From contig WBMV01001237.1 of the NCBI GenBank assembly GCA_013396655.1, forward strand, positions 394,716 through 458,715: a stretch of DNA of 64,000 bases, in the 5' to 3' direction. Each line of letters begins with the position of its first letter. The first letter of the stretch is position 1. Positions 1 to 11,114 of the stretch are shown here, piece after piece. The notes under the pieces are model-generated. The model ran no database searches. It saw only the letters and a program-made list of their open reading frames with translations, and had not been told where the DNA came from. Source of the DNA: Campylorhamphus procurvoides. Its lineage: Eukaryota > Chordata > Aves > Passeriformes > Dendrocolaptidae. The translations under genes and the position numbers were made by a program.

Positions 1-3000
1 AAAATGCAGTAAATACAGATACAGCAGCACCCATGGAGAGATACAATCCTATAATCCCACCAAAGACTCCAGAATACAGACATTATTTACAGTGATTTGT
101 AACAGAAAATAACTTGGTTTTTGCTGCTAGTGGGAAACTGCTTTTTTACAGCAAGCAAAGCATAATCATAACCATTTACTTAAAGCTGTCTAAAACATAC
201 TTAAAAATTAGTTACTAGCACCTTGTGAGAGCCAAATCACACATAATAAGAGCAGGTGTATGGAAGATCATGATGGAGTTTCACACCAAGATATTGTATC
301 TCAAAGTCACGAAGAATTAGGGTTTTCTGCACTGGGCTTGTTTTGGTGCTGTTCCCCTCAATTTAAGGGAAAAGTCATCACAAATCTTTAGGTGTATCCT
401 GGTTTTGCTTGAACATATGCAAACACAGTGACAAACAGACCTCAAAAGAAAGGTGAGGGGCTGCTCAGTCATCCCTGTCCGTTCCTGGAATGGCTGTGTG
501 TGTTCAAAGCCCTACAGGATAACCAGGGATACAGAAAAAGACTTTAGTCTTGGAAGCTTGACTGATTTTTGCAACAATTTCACCTGGTCTAACAGACTAT
601 ATTACCTCCTCTTCTAGATTTTGTTTTTCTTAAATCCTTACACACCAGTCCATCAAATTTCCTTGTCAGGAAACAAAGCACACAATGTACCCCAATTTTA
701 CCTCCCTCCTTTCCCTGTGTGTCTGAGGAGCAGCTGGATAGCTGGGCCTGTGGAGGCTGTTGTGTTCACCTGAAGGATCCTCTCAGCATATTACACAGCT
801 ACAAGTGTCACTGCAGAGGCACCTGTTGAGAGCTGCAAATCGGGTTACAAGAGGTTGCAAAGATCCTCCCACCTAATCTTAGCTATGCAACATTTACAAC
901 TCTACTACAAAGCACCAAATCAAAGCAAGGTGCACATGTCCTACAAGTCAGCATCAATTACACCAAGCCATCTTTTATATCCAATTCTTTCTGTCAGATG
1001 GGTTTGTATTACTGTTGTTTTTGGTTCTGAAGCAGTTATTTTAAAGAGTGTTCAAAGGTGGGTAGCAAGCACTGTCATCTAAGTATTTGGCTTGAAACTT
1101 GTTACTTGAGATTGCTCGATCACACAAAGGGCAGAAACAAGGTCTATATAGCCCAGGAATCTCTTTTGGCATTTCTCTGAGGTGAGACGCCTACAGGGCT
1201 TTGCTTCAACCATCCCTTTAGAATACCTGACTGATCTCCTCGGAGGTCGTATACAGCACAGTGCACAGGAGCACTATGACCCCTCAACGCCACTTCCATT
1301 ACTGATTTTAGACCCCCAAATGTTCTTTAGCTCGTAACAAATTGAGAATAACAACAGCAAAAATGGTGCAGAAGCTGAGTGAAACACCTAAATCTCAACG
1401 TTTCTAAGTTAAAACCATTCAGAACTGGAGTTGCCTATGTATGCTCTCAGTACATGCAAAATCCACTTCTGAGTAAAATCCACAATTTCAACTATTCTTT
1501 AGGACAAAGACTATCAGTCTTTCATCCTGATCTCAAAGCACTCCCCTGGTGTGGAATAGGGCCTTGGTTTAGCTCACTCCAGTGTGAAAAGCTGATCACA
1601 AAAGTCACTGCGAGTCAATTACCTGCCTTTATTAGAGGGAGATTTTTTAAAAAACGTGTTTGATTTGTGACATTTCTTGGTGGAAGTTGAACAATGGAAA
1701 ATATTGAGCCCAATCATTAGCTTGCATTGCACGTGCAATTATTTCTCCATATTAATACACTTGTGACTATTTGAGAAAACAAATTGTTAAGCTTGTACAT
1801 GTGAAGATGCACAGGAAATATTTTAAATTCAACTTCCATGAGCTCATTTGAATTATTTGAGTTGTTCAAATATTATTCAAGTTAGGCTCATCTTATTGGC
1901 AACAGAAACAATGCCATGTGACTTATTATTTCAGATTCCTGCATCTAATCAGTGCAGCTGGAAAAGTGAATATCGAATTAACAATTGATCATTAATTCAT
2001 GACAAATGGTGCTGAATAAATCCACAGAGAAAACAACTCTGAACACTTACTCTTCTGGCAAATGAACACTCACTCTTCTCTCTATAAGCTGATAGGGCCA
2101 AAATCTGTCTCATAAATTTTATCCTATAATTCAACTATAAGTTTCAGGTTAATACTGATGAAGTGGCATTTCCTTTTGATATTTCTTTTTCAGTGGGATG
2201 GGCTGAGAAAACTGTTTTGTAGGTTCTAGTACACAGATTTCAAAGATTTTTTTTTTCTTTTGTAAATTTGTGGTACCTGATGCTGCAGAAAGGAACAAAA
2301 GTTCTTTTCATTTCTCTGGATTCCATCAGACTATGTTAACATTTCAGAGTATTGCTCTTTCTTGTCTTAACAGGCAGAGCTCAGTACTGTTGTACATGTG
2401 CTAAAATGGAATCTACTCCTTCTGACCCCCAACACTCAACCCTGCCCATCTAGCAGTCATAATTTTGAAAGTTTAAATGACAATTTAAAACACATATGCT
2501 GTTCAAACTTATTTTAATAAAACTCACTGGAAAGCAAATAATAGAGAAGGGAAATCAGGGGGCAGCTGCCCCCACCCACACAGCAGCCGGCGAGTTGGGA
2601 CTGACAGGGTGCTGACTTTAGCCAAAAAAGTTGAAGTTGGGATAGAACACTGAAGTGGATCTTTTATGAGATATCTATAACACTTTGGTATAAGACAGCC
2701 TTTTACTACGTAGGTCACATTCACTCCTGATTAAAAGCATCCACATGGGAAATTATACAGAGGACTGTAGCAGTAAAGCAGCACCAATACAGCTATATTG
2801 CTAAATCACTTCATTTAGACAAGCTGTACATTTATTTTCTCCATATATAATTCCTCTAAAATCAATGTATTATCAAATTTACTTTGGGGGAGAGATAACT
2901 AGACTAATTGGCAATTGAAGAGACTATCTAAGCTAAAACACTACAAGCATGGTACATTTTGCTAAGAAAAAAGGAGGTGTCTGGGGAACTTTACCTCCAA

Positions 3001-3701
3001 AGCAGCCCTGAAACAGCACAATTCCACAATGCAGAGAGAGCTTGGGTAAGGAAAACCAGAAGTGAACACACAGTTGTACACACAGGCACAAAAAGATATC
3101 TGGAATCCATCGTTCTCCTCCTAATTGACAGCTAGTTAAAGCCAAATGTGCTCTGATACAGTCACATTTGTAGTTTTTGGATGTCTTTATTGGCAAAAGA
3201 CCTACAAACACCAGCCGGTCATAATTAGAAACATGTGAACTGGCTGAAATTCAGTTTGCCATTAACTTCCAGACACTTCCATTCAGCTATCATAATGGCT
3301 TAGTGACTTCATCATGTATCCCACAGCATGAAGCTGTGGAATTACATCCTTTCTTAAATTGGCGAGGCATTCTACACTAAATAGAGATGCAAGTGTCTGG
3401 GCTTCAGTCTGGCCTCAAGGAAAAAAGCAAGGCAAAGATACTGGAACTTTTCCAAAGCTATACCAGTAAACTATAAAATCCTCAGGGGAGGAGAATGTTT
3501 CCATTTGGTGAGCTCTGTACCTCAGTCACCCAGTAAACTCAGAGGGTATCCATGACTTCGGTCAAACTGGCAACAATGATATCAAGCCACAAGATCATGA
3601 GAGAGTACTGGCTCAACCTGTTTGCTCAGGCCTTTGCTAACAGGCAACATGAGCATCCCTCATGTTGCTCATCATTACAGAAACCACCATTGCTCCTACT
3701 A
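1..3701. other. non-coding AT-rich sequence, no assignable feature
   Basis: I read both strands and found no exon-like unit, RNA gene or recognisable repeat here. Open frames are short, in mixed frames, and carry no motif. There are a few T or A runs, for example near 2248, but no tandem array. It is probably intergenic or intronic. Confidence 0.7.
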
Positions 3702-4020
3702 TAAAAAGGCTGGAGAGGGACATCTGACAAGGACAAGGGGAATGGCTTTAAGAGGCCTGACAGATGGCAGGTTTAGATCAGGCATTAGGAATCAATTCTG
3801 CCCTGTGAGGGTGGGCAGGCCCTGGCACAGGCTGCCCCGAGACGCTGTGGCTGCCCCAGGGGAAGGGGTTCTGGATTCCATTCTGGATTCTTGGAAGGGT
3901 TCAAGGCCAGTTTGGACAGGGCTTGGAGCAGCCTGGAATAGTGGAAGGAGTCCCTGCCCACAGCAGGGACACGAGGATCTTTAAGGTCCCTTGCAACCCA
4001 AACCATTCTGTGATTCTGTG
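3702..4020 (+). mobile_element. CR1 LINE, 5'-truncated 3' end
   Basis: This is a 3'-terminal fragment of a CR1 non-LTR retrotransposon in the + direction. The order of recognisable CR1 3' blocks is intact: the AAAAAGGCTGGAGAGGGAC block, a GTGAGGGTGGGCAGGCCCTGG block, GCACAGGCTGCCC, GTTCAAGGCCAGTTTGGA, AGTGGAAGGAGTCCCTGCCC, then GATCTTTAAGGTCCCTTGCA and AACCCAAACCATTCTGTG. It ends in two ATTCTGTG-like 8-mers and has no poly-A tail, as is typical of CR1. The copy is diverged and 5'-truncated, and it covers only the end of ORF2 plus the 3' UTR, so it encodes nothing functional. Open frames here, such as a 120-codon one at 3622-3984, are by-products of the repeat. Confidence 0.93.
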
Positions 4021-7000
4021 TTTAACTCAGACTGTGATAAAGTGCAGTATTGCCCTTGGGCATGTTATTTTCCCAGTGTATCAAGCACGGGCAGCACAGC
4101 TATTGACCCATCCTCTGCCTGTCCCTGTTCTAGGAGAGAGACTGAAACTTCTGCACCTTGAAGAAAAACTGGGTCCCTACTAAAGGACAAAGGGAACGAA
4201 TCTCCTTGTACAAGTGCATTTTGTCCTTACAAATTACAGCTGCTAACTTTGCTGAGCTTTATTATATTTTTAATACAAGTTAGGAAAAAAAAATCCTAGC
4301 TTAATCCAGTTTTCATTAAAGATAAATAAAAAAAATATATTTTTCAGAATGAGTTGCCCTTCAAGGCTCCTAGACACCAGCAGCATGCCATTGCTGTGGC
4401 AGCTTCACCCCTCGGCATGTCTGCACTGTTGACCACAACTTTTGAACAGCTGATGCAAAGCTGACCATTGCAGACTCTATCCTTGAGTTTATACATGAGC
4501 TGTTGCGAGCATTTTAATTCAAACAGCCCGAGTTCCTTTCAGAAATAAAAAAAGTGAGACATAATACAACTGCAGCTAAGCTGACTGCACTCATCAAAGC
4601 TACCCACCATTTACTCTGATTAGAAGAGTCTTCAAATCTTGCTCCTGTGCACATGTTCTGAAAAGGCTTTAACTGAAATGGCAAGTGGGGGCATTGGTGC
4701 AAAACTCCAAAGGAAGTTAGATGTTGATGCTCACTTAGGTAAGGACTGCACAGACATATCTGGAAGGAAGAAACCGACCCTTAAAAAAAAGATTACAATT
4801 CGCTACAAAAGATTACAGAACACTACTTGTATTGGAAATCAGTGATCCATTAACTGCTGAACACCAGGAAATGGCACAGCTTCTATACAATGCCACTGGC
4901 ACAAGTGAAAACTCACAAGCACAGACAGGCCTAATACATGATTTACTGCCAAAAAAACCCCCCAAAAAAACAAAACCAAAAAAAGTAAAAATTTCTTTAT
5001 CAATCATTTAACAACTGTCATGTTAATTGCTATGACTGGGTAATAAATAATTATTACTGCATCTTGATAATGCTGAAAGCAAGCGATACAGATTTAAAAC
5101 ATGGAATTTCACAATTCTAATGCAGTTTAAGGATTCTGGAAAAAAAATATTCCAGAATACAACTGAATTTCTCTGCAGTAGATTACCATTGTGCCTATAG
5201 TGAGTCTGTAGTAAGAGACTCACTGACTTGGGCAGAAGGAGAACTGCACAAACATTGACTGCTTCTGAAAAGTCAATGCTATTTATTTACAGAGTTTTTG
5301 GCACTGGGTACCTAGGAGATTTGCACATGAAGGGAAGCAGCATCTGCCTACTTCTCTATGCTATAGCAAAAGAAACACCAAGTTCAGTCCTATACAAGGG
5401 AGATGAAACCAAATAACACAGAAATCAAAATCATTGGCTTCAAAAGCCAGAGACCTGCTAAAGGGCTCAAGCACAGGGATGTTCTCTCACTGTACATGAC
5501 AGCAAGCAGCACCACACAACAGCGATGGAGTAGAGCGGGGCAGTCAGGGATGTGCCCCTGAGAGTGACCCTGCACACCTCCTGGGTCTGTTCAAATGGAC
5601 TGAACAGCCACTTGGAGCTGCAACTCTCCAGCTCGCTGCTGGAGCCCTGTTACACACACTGGGCTCAGACCTCTCCAAGAACAATTAACATTTTCTCTCC
5701 TGGACTTTTTCTAGCGGCTTGAAAACCACACACACCTTCCTGAAAACGACACAGAGAAATCAGAGTGTAGTTAGCAATGGCAATTAGTGTTTATATTTGT
5801 AGAAACACATAAATAACACTAATCTGCTCACAGTAGGAGAATTCAAGAGACATAGAGTATTATACAAGTACGCAATAATTTCAGGTTTATTCTATATTAA
5901 ATTCAGTGAACATTAACAGATTACAAAGGGGCCAGATGAGTAAATGTTACAACAAACCACACAAACATGAGAAGCAATATAAGTTAAGTTACTGTTGCCT
6001 GACCTCAAGATCTAACCATATTTGCTTGTAGAATATTGGGTTGTAATCCTTCACAATCTGCTGGAGAGGGACACATTTTATATTCCACCTGTCTGATTCA
6101 CAGTGAAAGATTATATATTCTGCTTTCTGTGAGAAATGAGAAGATATTATGATAAAAGATAGCTGATCCCACAGCTACATTTAGGAAAAAAATAAAGAAG
6201 CACTGAAGCAACCAAGACAAATCACATGGAGGCACCACAATCTAATGAGCAGGGCACTGGTATGTTCCTGCAGATCTGAATTCTTTTCTCAGTTAAACAG
6301 TAGGAGTGGACTGTTTTGCAAATATTTAATTTCCAAGCTTCTAATTACAGTGGCTGAGCTTTTTCTCCTGAGGAAACAGGTGTTGACACAAGATCTGACA
6401 GATCCTAGCAACTGGCATTTGCTGGTCCCTTTCTCAGTTTTACAAACACACATGGAAAAAAGGAAAATGCAGGATCTAACCTAAGAGACAAATATTTGGG
6501 CTGTGCATCAAGAATTTTTTTGATCTGTGTTTGCATGGTGAGCTGCTTGTAATCTGGCTCAGTTCTTCTAGAGATGGAAGTTTCAGCACGCTCCATTTTG
6601 AAATGGCTTCATCCTGGCTGAGAAAATCTGCACACATGGGTCAGTTAATAGGAAGTAATTAAATACATCCACAATGAAATCCTTTCAGTGAGCGGGATTT
6701 AATCTTGTCATTTTCCCTAGACACATCAAAAAAGGGAAACAAAATGCACAGAAGAAAATGTAGAGGATATTTGTTGTACTTCAAACAAACCAAACAAAAA
6801 AACCCCAACAAACAAACAAAACACACACACACACAACCCCTCAGAAGGCTCCACCTCAGGTTTAAACTACAAATGGAAATAAAGTCAATTTACAGTTTAA
6901 AGTATATCCTAGTTAATTTGCATATTCTAATACCGCTAAAATTTTTATGCATTTGATGGAATCAGGATAACCAGAAAAAATGCTACCTACTGCACATTGT

Positions 7001-7867
7001 TTTGTTGCACTGCCTACATGTAGCTAATTACAGCCTCCCTGACTTCACTCTAAAATTTCTTGCTTTTGTGGGTTTTATTTGTTGTCCTTAATGTTGTTTA
7101 AATGTAGAGGTTTGCTTGAATTACCATTTTATTGTAGTATTAGACTTGTGCTGAGGCACATTTATAACACCATGTTATCAGATGTCAGGCAGTTCAGTTA
7201 TTAATATAAATAACAACTATATTTAGTTTGTTCCTTCATCGTGTCCCCACCGTCCCTACCCCTTAAAAAAAACTTATTATTTCCTTGCCTACTGGAAGTG
7301 TTGTAGTCTATTGGTTAAATACATGCATTCTTTGGGCTGACTACTGTTTTGGAAATGCACAGTACTCACTCATTTTAGTATCCTATTGTCTATATTCTCA
7401 CTGAGGGGTTTTTGAAAGCACATTTTTTGGCACAAAGCACTAAAAGCTCTATGGGCTGGCTACTATATACACACAATAAATCACCCTTTGTTCAAGCTTC
7501 TACCCCAATAATATAAAAATCAACTAAATATATTTTACACTACTAAAACACTCAATAGCTGATGAACTTGCCTCGCCTCAGCTTTTTTCCTGCTGTTGAA
7601 ATATTATTACCCATTGCCCCTCAATTCCCCTCATTAGAGCAAAAAGGCTCTACTAATATAACCTAGCTGCTTTGATATCCTCAAATGAAAGATGAGAGCT
7701 CTTGACATCTCATGTCTGCATCCCACACCTCCATCAGAGGTAGTCCATCCAGCGAGTGCACTCTGAGCCAGCCAGCTCAGATGGAGTCCATGCTGTCACA
7801 GCTACACTGTTTGAGGGATCTGAGCTCCCATCCTTGTAGATATTTCCTGAAATTAGCTATTTCGGGG
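4021..7867. other. non-coding sequence with A/C-rich tracts
   Basis: No gene or RNA was recognised. The stretch holds an A-run/C-run tract at about 4950-4987 (A7, C6, A7 and further A runs) and a simple repeat at 6782-6836, listed separately. The sequence near 4786-4815 contains two AAAAGATTACA units. The remainder looks like neutral AT-rich sequence. Confidence 0.65.
6782..6836. repeat. (CAAA)n/(CA)n simple repeat
   Basis: Purely sequence-based call: CAAAC units interrupted by an A7C4 block, then CAAA units that run into a perfect (AC)n stretch of about seven units at roughly 6820-6834. The compound composition suggests slippage in an A/C-rich tract. It could be polymorphic in length. Confidence 0.85.
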
Positions 7868-8102
7868 CTATCTGAAGGAGTTTGAAATGGCACGGAGCCA
7901 TATGGCATATGTATTAAAGAAGGGGTTTATTTCATCTTGTTCAAACCTATTCTCTTTTATACTGAATTCCTTGCTATGTAAATAAGAAACCAGTCCAAGG
8001 TCTGTTAGATTATTTGCTACTTCCACATCGTTCAAAGGCATACCAAATTTGGAGATGAATTCAGCGAGAAAGGACTTTTCAAAATGTCTGGTCTGACCTT
8101 TC
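7868..8102 (-). other. candidate 3'-terminal coding exon, unrecognised product
   Basis: On the minus strand a convincing acceptor lies just before 8102: a T-rich tract (ATTTTGGATTTTGTCTTACAG) preceded about 40 nt upstream by a branch-point-like CATTAAC. From 8102 one frame stays open for 77 codons to a TAG at 7868-7870. The predicted peptide has an ordinary, non-repetitive composition, with segments such as EFISKFGMPLNDVEVANN and INPFFNTYAIWLRAISNSF, and no low complexity. AATAAA hexamers on this strand occur at 7128-7133 and 7075-7080, about 0.7-0.8 kb past the stop, and one lies inside the frame. I do not recognise the family and found no convincing upstream partner exon in the window. An 81-codon frame is not rare by chance in 64 kb, so only the combination with a good acceptor makes it worth listing. 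Confidence 0.3.
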
Positions 8103-9589
8103 CTGTAAGACAAAATCCAAAATACAAGAGCATAAAAGTTAATGTCTTTACAACAGGGATGGATCTAGATGATTCAACCTGAAGTGCACAAAATGCATCC
8201 ACTTTTAGTGCTGCCAAGTGATGCAAGTCACACACAGATCCCTGTGGTGCATTACCTGGGGTGATCTTTCTGGGTTTTACAGAAACTAAACTTTCACAGA
8301 ACTGTTTTGTTTACTCTTCTATGCATTTCAGGTTGTTAAATTTTGTCCAGTCCACCATCTTCAGCAATGAAGAATATTTCAGGTCTATATTTACTCAAAT
8401 ATGTGCAGTAGGTAAAGGAGAGACCGAGCCTTGAGTCTACAAAGTAGACATGGTCCTAACAGATGGAGTCTACCCATGCTGAAGAAAAACACAAAAATCC
8501 TCACAAGGTCCAATAATCAGAAAATAGTGGAAGAAAATGTGTTCCAGTCTAAATGTGGTAGTCAGTCTGCACCAACCATATGAATAGGATATAAAGACAG
8601 CCCGCTCCAAACACGCCTGCAATGTCCAGGCACTGGTCCATCTCCTTCGTATCACACCACCACCTCCTTTACTTATCTACTTCCATTTGACAGCCATGTG
8701 ATTTCTCAGACTCTTCTTAAATTAACTGAATGATAATCTAAACATAAACTTCCTTTCCAATCCCAGGAACATTTCTAATCCATTTAAAAACTATCCTCAC
8801 TACGTGTGTATCTCTTGAAGTTCTGACACCAGTTCTAGGCACAAAAATTCTGGTGGCAAACTTGGCAAGGCTGTACCCAGAAACAAAATCACATTCCCAC
8901 TTGTATTTTATACACTTTCTTCATTTGTCTAAAAGATCTTGTTTCCTTGCAGTCACAGCACTGTCCTGAGAACTGATTTTTAGGGGCCTTCTTATGTCAG
9001 CCCCATAAACCTCACTTAAGGAAGTTAAAAAACTTCTTGTCCATGGAGTCTGCGCTCACTGTTCCCATAAAAGTTACCTCACATTGGTTTTATTGAAAAT
9101 AGTCCTATGCAATTGGGGTTAACTGACTAACAGACCTGGATAACTTAATAAAAGCAACTTGTCTTCTCTTTTATTACTACTCCACAATATTTGCAAAGCC
9201 TGGAAGCTCTACCAAAAAAAAATTACATTGACAATTAAATTAATTAATAATAACATGAAATGTTAGACCACAACTCAGTTCCTTACTGGCCCTCCAAAGA
9301 GAGCACTGCTCACTGATCTCTCTCTCTTCACAACTATATTTTGACATCTATCTTTATCTTAATTTTTAAAAGACACCCAGTTAAATCCAAGCTTCTACAT
9401 CACCCAAATATGCAGTATTAAGTTCTGAAGCTCAAGCACACAATGTCAGTTAAGCTGCCTTCATCAACCTGCCCATAATCCACTTAAAAAAAACCCAAAT
9501 TAAAAAAAAAATACTAATTGTCTCTCTGACAAGCTATTTCCAAATAACTATGCTAGTGTTAATGGAATTTTTAGCTGCCAAGCCTTACT

Positions 9590-9830
9590 GATGAACTCCT
9601 GAATCAAGTGTTTTGTTATTTTCCATAGAATCAATATCAGGCCAATTTGTCTACAGCTTTCTGGTCATTCTTCATCACCTCTTTAAAGCAAGAAAAAATA
9701 TACACATCTCAAATTCTGTGACATTTCTTTGGTTTACAACATTGTTTAATTAGTGATTCAAAAACCTCTCATATTTTAAAAATGGTTGTTATTAAGTTCA
9801 TCATATTTTTTCCACATTCTCCTTTGTTAC
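9590..9830 (-). mobile_element. possible ancient LINE (CR1/L2-like) relic
   Basis: On the + strand the order of short blocks (ATCAGGCCAATTTGTCTACA, then a TCTGGTCATTCTTCATCACC block, then CTTTAAAG and an AT-rich region) resembles the reverse complement of the reverse-transcriptase end of old CR1/L2-type LINEs. That region typically reads as an AGGCC...GGATC...CTTCTTGAA series. The match is from memory of consensus shape only and is heavily diverged, so it may be coincidental. A profile-HMM repeat search would settle it. Confidence 0.25.
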
Positions 9831-11062
9831 ATATGGCAACGCTTTCATTTCATTTCATCTACGGCAACAATATAGAGAATGGATATACCAAGTGAACGTC
9901 TCAGTTTATTGGTTTACCATTAATATATTCCAACAATTGCCCCTGCATCAAATCTTCATTTACTGAAGGACTGATTAACTATTTCATTACTTTATAGCTC
10001 AAATACTATCTTGCAGATGGCATAGAATCAAAGCTGGTACCACAAAATCTATGGTGAAGAAAATACCACAGAGATTGATTTAATTATGGAGCTAAAATAC
10101 AGCAAACACACCAGATTTCTGCTTTCAGTGGAACCCCCCTTTCCCAAAGAGGAGGTATACTGAGTATCTGAGACCTGCCAAGATCATCTCAGTTCACCTG
10201 TGAAAAAGTCAAGTTTGTGACAGGCAGGAGTGAACAGGTAATCAATAACAAAGCAGACACTGTTCACAGAAGGAGGTTGTTTGCCCTGATAACAGACAGA
10301 AGGAGAAGGACAGACAGCTGGTGTTTAGAGACAGAGAAGAGCAAAAGAATGACGCCTTTACTATTGTGGTAATAATGAATTTATGTGAACTAAGAAAATG
10401 CAAACTTTTGAGATGTATGAAACAACTAAATCTGGGAGTACCTTAATAACAGGCATGGAGAGTACAAGAGGATAGAGAGTCCTTTTTATAACCAAGTTCT
10501 GCACCACTTACAAATGCACAAACAACTTCAGACTATGAGGAGGAAATAAAAATGCTCTTGAACTCTCTAGAGAGGTTTTTCATGGTCTGGCATACACCTA
10601 AAAGAAAAGAATGACCCTCACAGTCACCTTGACATAGAATTTCCTCCTCTCAAGTCATACCACTGTCCGTTTTTCTGAGCAATCTCTCTGCAGAGTAGGA
10701 AAAATATCTGAGCTGTGCAGGTTGGTTTCTCTGGGAGAATAAAGTTAGTGACACAGAGGCTGCAAACACTCTTGTACATAAAAATCCCCCAAACAATCCC
10801 ATCTTCTGGGATTTGCAGCTCAGTCAGCTCTCAGTTTTCAAGGAGCAGCTCCAGACCCAGGACAGAGCTTAATTTGAGTTGGGGCAAAGACTCTTTTCCC
10901 TAATGCTTTTTACCCAGGATCTTGTATAGCCAAAAGTTAATGGATTCTTGTTAGAAGGACTAAAAATTTACCAGTACACCAAGAAGAAGAAGAAAGTTAA
11001 AAGGTCTGTGCAGCAGCATTGCTTGGCAACATCTTCTGTGTCACAAATATGAGAATGTCAGT

Positions 11063-11114
11063 AGTTCAGTACTCTGCCTCACTCAGGTAAGGCAGAGTAT
11101 CACAGGACTGAATT
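11063..11114. other. imperfect hairpin (inverted repeat)
   Basis: The core is a perfect 10-bp stem: TACTCTGCCT at 11070-11079 pairs with AGGCAGAGTA at 11090-11099, with a 10-nt loop. A second stem outside it pairs AGTTCAG at 11063-11069 with CTGAATT at 11108-11114, including one G-T pair, across an asymmetric bulge on the 3' side. The total is about 52 nt, shorter than a usual microRNA precursor. The left loop edge also carries a GTAAGG donor-like string. It could be a structured RNA, a relic of a terminal inverted repeat, or chance. Confidence 0.6.

Noticed and set aside
3622..3984. 120-codon + frame and overlapping minus frame near 3.8 kb
   Set aside because: They lie in the CR1 3' end and reflect its composition.
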